A DNA stretch of 42,169 nucleotides, from the NCBI GenBank assembly GCA_015488885.1, contig WFMW01000001.1:1-42169 (forward strand), in the 5' to 3' direction. A program made the position numbers and the translations under genes. This document shows, piece after piece, positions 38,360-42,169 of this stretch. Below the pieces are notes generated by a model that was not told the DNA's origin, made no database searches, and saw only the letters and a program-made list of their open reading frames with translations. This DNA is from Gammaproteobacteria bacterium (lineage in GTDB: Bacteria; Pseudomonadota; Gammaproteobacteria; SZUA-229). Numbering within the stretch: the stretch's first letter is position 1; the number at the start of each line of letters is the position of its first letter.

Positions 38360-39457
38360 ATGTCTGGAAATACCATAGGAAAACTGTTTAGCGTTACCAC
38401 TGCCGGTGAGTCACACGGCCCCGGTCTGATAGGTATTGTCGATGGCTGTCCCCCGGGGTTGCTGCTTGATGAAACCGATTTACAGCATGACCTGGATCGG
38501 CGTAAACCGGGGAGTTCCCGGCACACTACCCAACGGCGTGAAGATGACCGGGTAAAAATATTTTCCGGTGTCTTTGAAGGCAAAACCACCGGTACCAGTA
38601 TTGGTCTGATTATCGAAAATACCGATCAGCGCTCGAAAGATTATGGCAATATCAAAGACCGTTTTCGCCCCGGCCATGCGGATTACACCTACCAGCAAAA
38701 ATACGGGTTTCGTGATTACCGGGGTGGCGGGCGTTCCTCGGCACGCGAAACTGCGATGCGTGTGGCGGCCGGTGGCATAGCAAAAAAATATCTTAAAGAC
38801 CGCTATGGCATCGAAATTTTTGGTTATATGTCGCAGCTGGGGCCGATTGTCATGCCCATGTTGAACAGGGATGCGATTAACCGCAACGCCTTTTTCTGTG
38901 CTGATGTCAGTTTACTCCCCGAACTGGAAGCCTATATGGATGCCCTGCGTAAAGCCGGTAATTCGGTGGGTGGGAAAATTACCGTGGTAGCCGAAGGTGT
39001 GCCACCGGGTTTGGGCGAGCCGGTATTTGACCGGCTGGATGCTGATCTTGCCCACGCCATGATGGGGATTAACGCCGCCAAAGGCGTAGAAATCGGTGAT
39101 GGCTTTGCCTGCGTTGAAGCCAGAGGTACCGAGTTTCGCGATGAAATGACCCCGCAGGGATTCAAAACCAACCATGCCGGCGGCGTGTTAGGCGGTATTT
39201 CATCCGGCCAGCCAATCGTGGTACATACCGCGTTTAAACCCACCTCAAGTATCCGACTCTCCGGTGATACAGTGAATGTGGCAGGTGAACCGGTTGATGT
39301 AGTCACACTGGGGCGGCACGATCCCTGTGTAGCAATTCGTGCAACCCCTATCTGTGAAGCCATGCTGGCCATTGTACTGCTGGATCAACTGTTACGTTTC
39401 CGGGGGCAGTGCGCCGATGTGGTGTCATCAACACCGGTTATTCCTGCGCAGGAATAA
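38360..39457 (+). CDS. aroC: chorismate synthase
   Basis: Last step of the shikimate pathway: EPSP to chorismate, using reduced FMN. The 365-residue protein begins [20 protein letters not shown] and contains the family signatures [54 protein letters not shown] and [10 protein letters not shown]. Length is normal (E. coli 361). CAGGA stands 9 bases upstream of the ATG. It lies between prmB and an MFS transporter, an order I recall from Pseudomonas (PA1678-PA1682 region). Confidence 0.98.
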   Translation: MSGNTIGKLFSVTTAGESHGPGLIGIVDGCPPGLLLDETDLQHDLDRRKPGSSRHTTQRREDDRVKIFSGVFEGKTTGTSIGLIIENTDQRSKDYGNIKDRFRPGHADYTYQQKYGFRDYRGGGRSSARETAMRVAAGGIAKKYLKDRYGIEIFGYMSQLGPIVMPMLNRDAINRNAFFCADVSLLPELEAYMDALRKAGNSVGGKITVVAEGVPPGLGEPVFDRLDADLAHAMMGINAAKGVEIGDGFACVEARGTEFRDEMTPQGFKTNHAGGVLGGISSGQPIVVHTAFKPTSSIRLSGDTVNVAGEPVDVVTLGRHDPCVAIRATPICEAMLAIVLLDQLLRFRGQCADVVSSTPVIPAQE

Positions 39458-39505
39458 GCCGAAGCAGAATATTTCTGCTGCATGATTTTTTTAATAGGAT
39501 ATTTC

Positions 39506-39577
39506 TGATAAAACGGCTTTTGATAAAACAGCTTTTGATAAACCACTTTTGATAAATATTCCTGATAAAGCCTTTCC
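39506..39577. repeat. five degenerate tandem units after aroC
   Basis: Five adjacent units beginning TGATAAA and mostly ending CTTT or TTCC: 39506-39520, 39521-39535, 39536-39549, 39550-39562 and 39563-39577, with 13-15 bases each. Just after them AAGTATGGTTA occurs twice (39603-39613, 39620-39630). The rest of the 225-base gap between aroC and the MFS gene shows nothing I recognise. Confidence 0.85.
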
Positions 39578-39682
39578 GAATAATGCCGGGGATACTCTGA
39601 AAAAGTATGGTTAGAAAATAAGTATGGTTAAAATCAGGCTTGCACAGAGTATCTCTGGATGTGGTGATGAATAAATATTGCT

Positions 39683-40831
39683 GTGAATAAACAGGTCGTA
39701 CCATACTGGCGTTTGTCAGCATTTTATTTTTTCTATTTTGCCACGCTGGGTGCGCTCATCCCCTATCTTGGCCTGTATCTTAAAAATGCCAGTTACAGTG
39801 CGCTGGATATAGGCATTCTTATCGGCATTATTCCGGCAACGAAAACCATTGCCCCCTATATCGTCGGCTGGATTGTAGATTACATCCATCAACCTGTTCG
39901 GGTTATCCGTGGCTCCAATCTGCTGGCCGTTCTTTTCTTCAGTCTGGTTTTCTGTGGTCATGGTTTCTGGTGGTTATTTTGGGTAATGGTAAGTTTCAGT
40001 TTTTTCTGGAATGCCTCCCTGCCACAGTTTGAAGCCATTACCCTCAACCATCTGGGTAAAAATACGGCTAGCTACAGTACCATCCGGCTATGGGGATCAC
40101 TGGGTTTTATTTTACTGGTGATGGGTATGGGCGAGCTGTTTCAGAAAGTTAATATCAGCAACCTGCTACCGGTTATTGCCTGCCTGTTAAGCAGTATTTT
40201 TATCGCCAGTCTGTTTGTTCCCTCTGCCTGCAATACCACTGAACACGAACATGAACATGCCTCCATTGTGCATGTTATCCGCCAGCCAGCCGTACTGGCT
40301 TTTTTGCTGGTGTGTTTTTTAATGCTGCTCAGTCATGGCCCTTATTACACTTTTTACAGTATTTATCTGGAAGATCAGGGCTACAGCCCACGTATTATCG
40401 GCCTTATGTGGGCAGTAGGGGTCATGGCAGAGATAGTCGTTTTTATCGTACTGCCGCGATTATTTGATCATATCAGTGCAAGACGATTATTACTTATTAC
40501 CTTTATGCTGACGGCTTTACGCTGGTTACTCATTGGTTTTTTTGTACACTATCCACTTATACTGTTTTTTGCTCAACTGTTGCATGCTTTCAGTTTTGGT
40601 GTCTTTCATGCACTGAGTATTATGCTGGTACATCGATATTTTCGTGGTATTTATCAGGGCAGGGGGCAGGCTTTATATGCCAGCCTCAGTTTTGGTGCAG
40701 GCGGTGCTGCCGGTAGTTTGATTAGTGGCCTGTTATGGGACAACACTTCACCACAGCTGCTGTTTTCTCTGGCGGCACTTGTTGCGGTACTGGCATGGTT
40801 TATAGTCTGGCGATTTATACCCGCCCGATAA
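39683..40831 (+). CDS. MFS transporter (HcaT-like/MFS_1_like)
   Basis: A 382-residue major facilitator with about 12 membrane helices split into two six-helix halves by a short loop that is His/Glu-rich (TTEHEHEHASIVHV, about 187-200). It resembles the 3-phenylpropionate transporter HcaT and the MFS_1_like group (N-terminal YWRLSAFYFFYFATLGALIP, and the loop PVRVIRGSNLLA). The substrate cannot be predicted; the gene follows aroC in several gammaproteobacteria. The start is GTG at 39683 and has no strong ribosome binding site. The His/Glu-rich loop could bind metal, but it is short. Confidence 0.85.
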   Translation: MNKQVVPYWRLSAFYFFYFATLGALIPYLGLYLKNASYSALDIGILIGIIPATKTIAPYIVGWIVDYIHQPVRVIRGSNLLAVLFFSLVFCGHGFWWLFWVMVSFSFFWNASLPQFEAITLNHLGKNTASYSTIRLWGSLGFILLVMGMGELFQKVNISNLLPVIACLLSSIFIASLFVPSACNTTEHEHEHASIVHVIRQPAVLAFLLVCFLMLLSHGPYYTFYSIYLEDQGYSPRIIGLMWAVGVMAEIVVFIVLPRLFDHISARRLLLITFMLTALRWLLIGFFVHYPLILFFAQLLHAFSFGVFHALSIMLVHRYFRGIYQGRGQALYASLSFGAGGAAGSLISGLLWDNTSPQLLFSLAALVAVLAWFIVWRFIPAR

Positions 40832-40946
40832 ATGAATGACTTTGTAGTGCTCATTGCTACCTTAAAACTTAACATTATGCAAGTATCTGGCCACCAATTT
40901 TCTTAGCGAACCGGTTTTTGGGTAGAAAGCGTTTTAAGTGTTTACC

Positions 40947-40977
40947 ATCGTTCCCACACTGGAGTGATGGAAACGAT
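40947..40977. repeat. dispersed palindromic repeat, copy 1
   Basis: ATCGTTCCCACACTGGAGTG and the following bases to AAACGAT make an imperfect palindrome of 31 bases. It is related to copy 2 at 41951-41982 and, from memory, to a CGTTCCCACGCT...AGCGTGGGAA repeat spread through many gammaproteobacterial genomes. The remainder of 40832-41086 holds no gene. Confidence 0.65.
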
Positions 40978-41064
40978 TAAATTTACAATATTTCTAAACT
41001 CTCAAATACAATGGTAGACCCCTTCGTTTATCTTGCAATACCGAGGTGGACCATATATGACCCT

Positions 41065-41086
41065 CAACCCCTTGATTCTAGGGTTG
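41065..41086 (-). terminator. possible hairpin after the toxin gene
   Basis: CAACCC (41065-41070) and GGGTTG (41081-41086) form a 6-bp stem with a 10-base loop directly after the toxin stop codon. There is no T-run on the minus strand, so it would be a weak or Rho-assisted terminator at best. Confidence 0.3.
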
Positions 41087-41503
41087 CTATTCAAACGGGT
41101 TTAATAGTGGTACACCCGTAGCAGAAAAATCACTCACATTACGAGTAACTAATGTTAAGTCATGAATAAGTGCCGTTGCGGCAATTTGTTTATCCAGAGC
41201 GTTCTCATAATGAGGTACACGTAAAAGCCCCCAGACCTGCGCTTCTTCTACCGAAAAATCAAGAATATTATCCGCATAATCAAGCAGTATTGTCTGTAAC
41301 CAGGCTTCCAGTTTTTTTGCCTGCACGGTATCCCCCCTATGGCGAATCAATTCAACCCCTCGACGTAATTCACCCACGGTAATAACGCTGATATAGCACC
41401 GTGCATTTTGTTTGGCCGCTTGCTGAAAAAACTGCATGACCCCCGCATTGACACCCGTATTTTTACGCATTTCACTAATCACATTGGTGTCGAGCAAATA
41501 CAT
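41087..41503 (-). CDS. fitB: PIN-domain toxin of the FitB/VapC type
   Basis: A 138-residue PIN-domain ribonuclease. The start MYLLDTNVISEMRKN carries the first catalytic Asp (D5). The conserved acidic residues follow in ISVITVGELRRGVEL (Glu near 46) and near the end in LDKQIAATALIHDLTLVTRNVSDF (Asp near 105 and 123). FitB and VapC cleave RNA, often tRNA, when freed from the antitoxin. Its ATG overlaps the antitoxin stop by one base (TGATG on the minus strand), a typical coupled toxin-antitoxin arrangement. The FitB name is based on the antitoxin and operator type. Confidence 0.92.
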   Translation of the reverse strand: MYLLDTNVISEMRKNTGVNAGVMQFFQQAAKQNARCYISVITVGELRRGVELIRHRGDTVQAKKLEAWLQTILLDYADNILDFSVEEAQVWGLLRVPHYENALDKQIAATALIHDLTLVTRNVSDFSATGVPLLNPFE

Positions 41504-41739
41504 CAGTCAAACACTTTTGCCGTGGTTTTATCCTGTACTCGCTCAAAATCAGCGTCTTCCCCCACATTGGGGATCTGGCTTAAAACCTCAAGAAAACTTT
41601 TTTTCTCAGGTCTGGTTATTAATACCTGCTGCAGAATACGCCGGTGCTCGGCTTCCGCACTAATACCATGCTGGCTGGCACGGGCTTTCAGCGCATGGGC
41701 AATGTTATCATCAATGTTGCGTACAATTAAACTAGCCAT
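41503..41739 (-). CDS. fitA: ribbon-helix-helix antitoxin of the FitA type
   Basis: A 78-residue antitoxin. Residues 1-40 form the ribbon-helix-helix DNA-binding part (MASLIVRNIDDNIAHALKAR, then ASQHGISAEAEHRRILQQVL). The remainder is the toxin-binding tail. The start MASLIVRNI and the pattern AxxHGxSxEAEHR are characteristic of FitA/StbC-like antitoxins. GAGG lies about 9 bases before the ATG at 41739. The pair is autoregulated through the palindrome upstream. Confidence 0.92.
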   Translation of the reverse strand: MASLIVRNIDDNIAHALKARASQHGISAEAEHRRILQQVLITRPEKKSFLEVLSQIPNVGEDADFERVQDKTTAKVFD

Positions 41740-41776
41740 CGGTTGTTACCTCGTCAAAAGAGTGACTCCCCAATAA

Positions 41777-41793
41777 TGATAGCATTGCTATCA
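41777..41793. promoter_or_regulatory. FitA-type operator
   Basis: TGATAGCATTGCTATCA is a perfect 17-bp palindrome 37 bases upstream of the antitoxin start. A further half-site CGATAGCA lies at 41812-41819. From memory the Neisseria FitAB operator uses TGATAGCA/TGCTATCA half-sites, which is what is seen here. Confidence 0.7.
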
Positions 41794-41929
41794 AATAAAT
41801 CAAGTGTGCACCGATAGCAAATCTGCACCAGACAGGTATCAGGATTGACTTTTAACCCGCGGTCCAAAAACTGCATAGCAGGCAACGGGTACATAGTGTA
41901 TTTTTCTGATACCAATATTTATTAGTAAT

Positions 41930-41982
41930 CGTGACGCAGAGCGTCACGGTATGCATTCCCACGCTGGGGCGATGGGAACGAT
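41930..41982. repeat. dispersed palindromic repeat, copy 2
   Basis: A hairpin CGTGACGC-AGA-GCGTCACG (41930-41948) is followed by ATGCATTCCCACGCTGGGGC and GATGGGAACGAT (41951-41982). The second part matches copy 1 at 40947-40977. The two copies stand on either side of the toxin-antitoxin pair. I recall similar sequences as a frequent intergenic repeat in gammaproteobacteria. Confidence 0.7.
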
Positions 41983-42019
41983 TAAAAAGTTGATAAAAAA
42001 TAATGAATTGATGGCTAAT

Positions 42020-42169
42020 TGAGTATTCCGACCAATCCGGCCACCCATTCCGACGTAAACCGGCCACCTGTTCCGATGCATTCCGGCCACCCCTTTGGGT
42101 TGATTTTTCAGGGATAGATGGATAATACTGCCGGATGCTATTCACTGTCAAAACATGGCATTATTCAAC
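42020..42169. mobile_element. terminus of an IS21-family element (partial)
   Basis: Three tandem units at 42026-42045, 42048-42068 and 42071-42091 each begin TTCCGA and end CCGGCCACC. Multiple repeats of this kind are typical of IS21-family ends, where the IstA transposase binds. No transposase frame lies to the left, so the element probably extends beyond the right edge. The exact outer end (about 42009-42025) cannot be fixed without the other terminus. A 99-codon minus-strand frame through the repeats is an artefact. Confidence 0.65.

Noticed and set aside
41852-42151. 99-codon minus-strand frame at the right edge
   Set aside because: It reads through the dispersed repeat and the IS21-type terminal repeats; not a gene in its own right.

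Overview
The window looks like a chromosomal segment of a gammaproteobacterium of moderate GC. The genes are mostly housekeeping and are arranged in blocks familiar from Pseudomonas and E. coli: miaB-ybeZ-ybeY-corC-lnt, a ybeL-like gene beside leuS, parC near a fimX-like gene, and prmB-aroC-MFS. A c-type cytochrome of a kind I associate with chemolithotrophs and methylotrophs sits at the left edge. I cannot name the species.

Layout. 1-307: start of an exported c-type cytochrome (minus strand, runs off the window) behind a possible FNR box. 626-8667: a plus-strand series of tRNA modification (miaB), RNA metabolism (ybeZ, ybeY), CorC/HlyC-type CBS protein, lipoprotein acylation (lnt) and peptidoglycan lysis (slt). 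8779-14102: a small YbeL-like helical protein (minus), leuS and parC. 14124-18157: a minus-strand pair of a PilZ-like protein and a FimX-like REC-PAS-GGDEF-EAL protein whose catalytic motifs are degenerate. 18304-21032: a complete EF-P set, with epmB divergent from efp-epmA.

21039-35549 is the unusual part. A PAS-AAA+-Fis activator of sigma-54 (minus) faces a 396-base intergenic region with repeated TGTTGCA/TGCAACA elements and a near-consensus -24/-12 promoter. Downstream lie ten co-directional genes: a membrane fusion protein, an RND permease with a 250-residue C-terminal extension, two exported Pro/Tyr-rich proteins, a LolA-like periplasmic protein, an orphan ParA-type ATPase, a membrane-anchored TPR protein, a membrane-anchored DUF302 protein, a membrane protein with a basic cytoplasmic part and a long methionine-cored coiled coil, and a dynamin-like GTPase with two C-terminal membrane segments. 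I know no named system with this composition. My reading is a regulated envelope machine in which an RND pump is positioned by ParA and linked to membrane remodelling. Several of its proteins carry polyproline runs that would need the EF-P encoded next door.

35553-40831: psd and a copper chaperone gene pcuC (minus) separated by a 161-bp imperfect inverted repeat, then prmB, aroC and an MFS transporter (plus). 41087-41739 is a FitAB/VapBC-type toxin-antitoxin pair with a palindromic operator. It is flanked by two copies of a dispersed palindromic repeat, and the right edge of the window enters what looks like an IS21-family end. Short tandem duplications (period 11-22) occur at many gene junctions across the whole window.

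I found no tRNA, rRNA or CRISPR array. All assignments rest on reading the sequence and on memory of the families; no database search was made.
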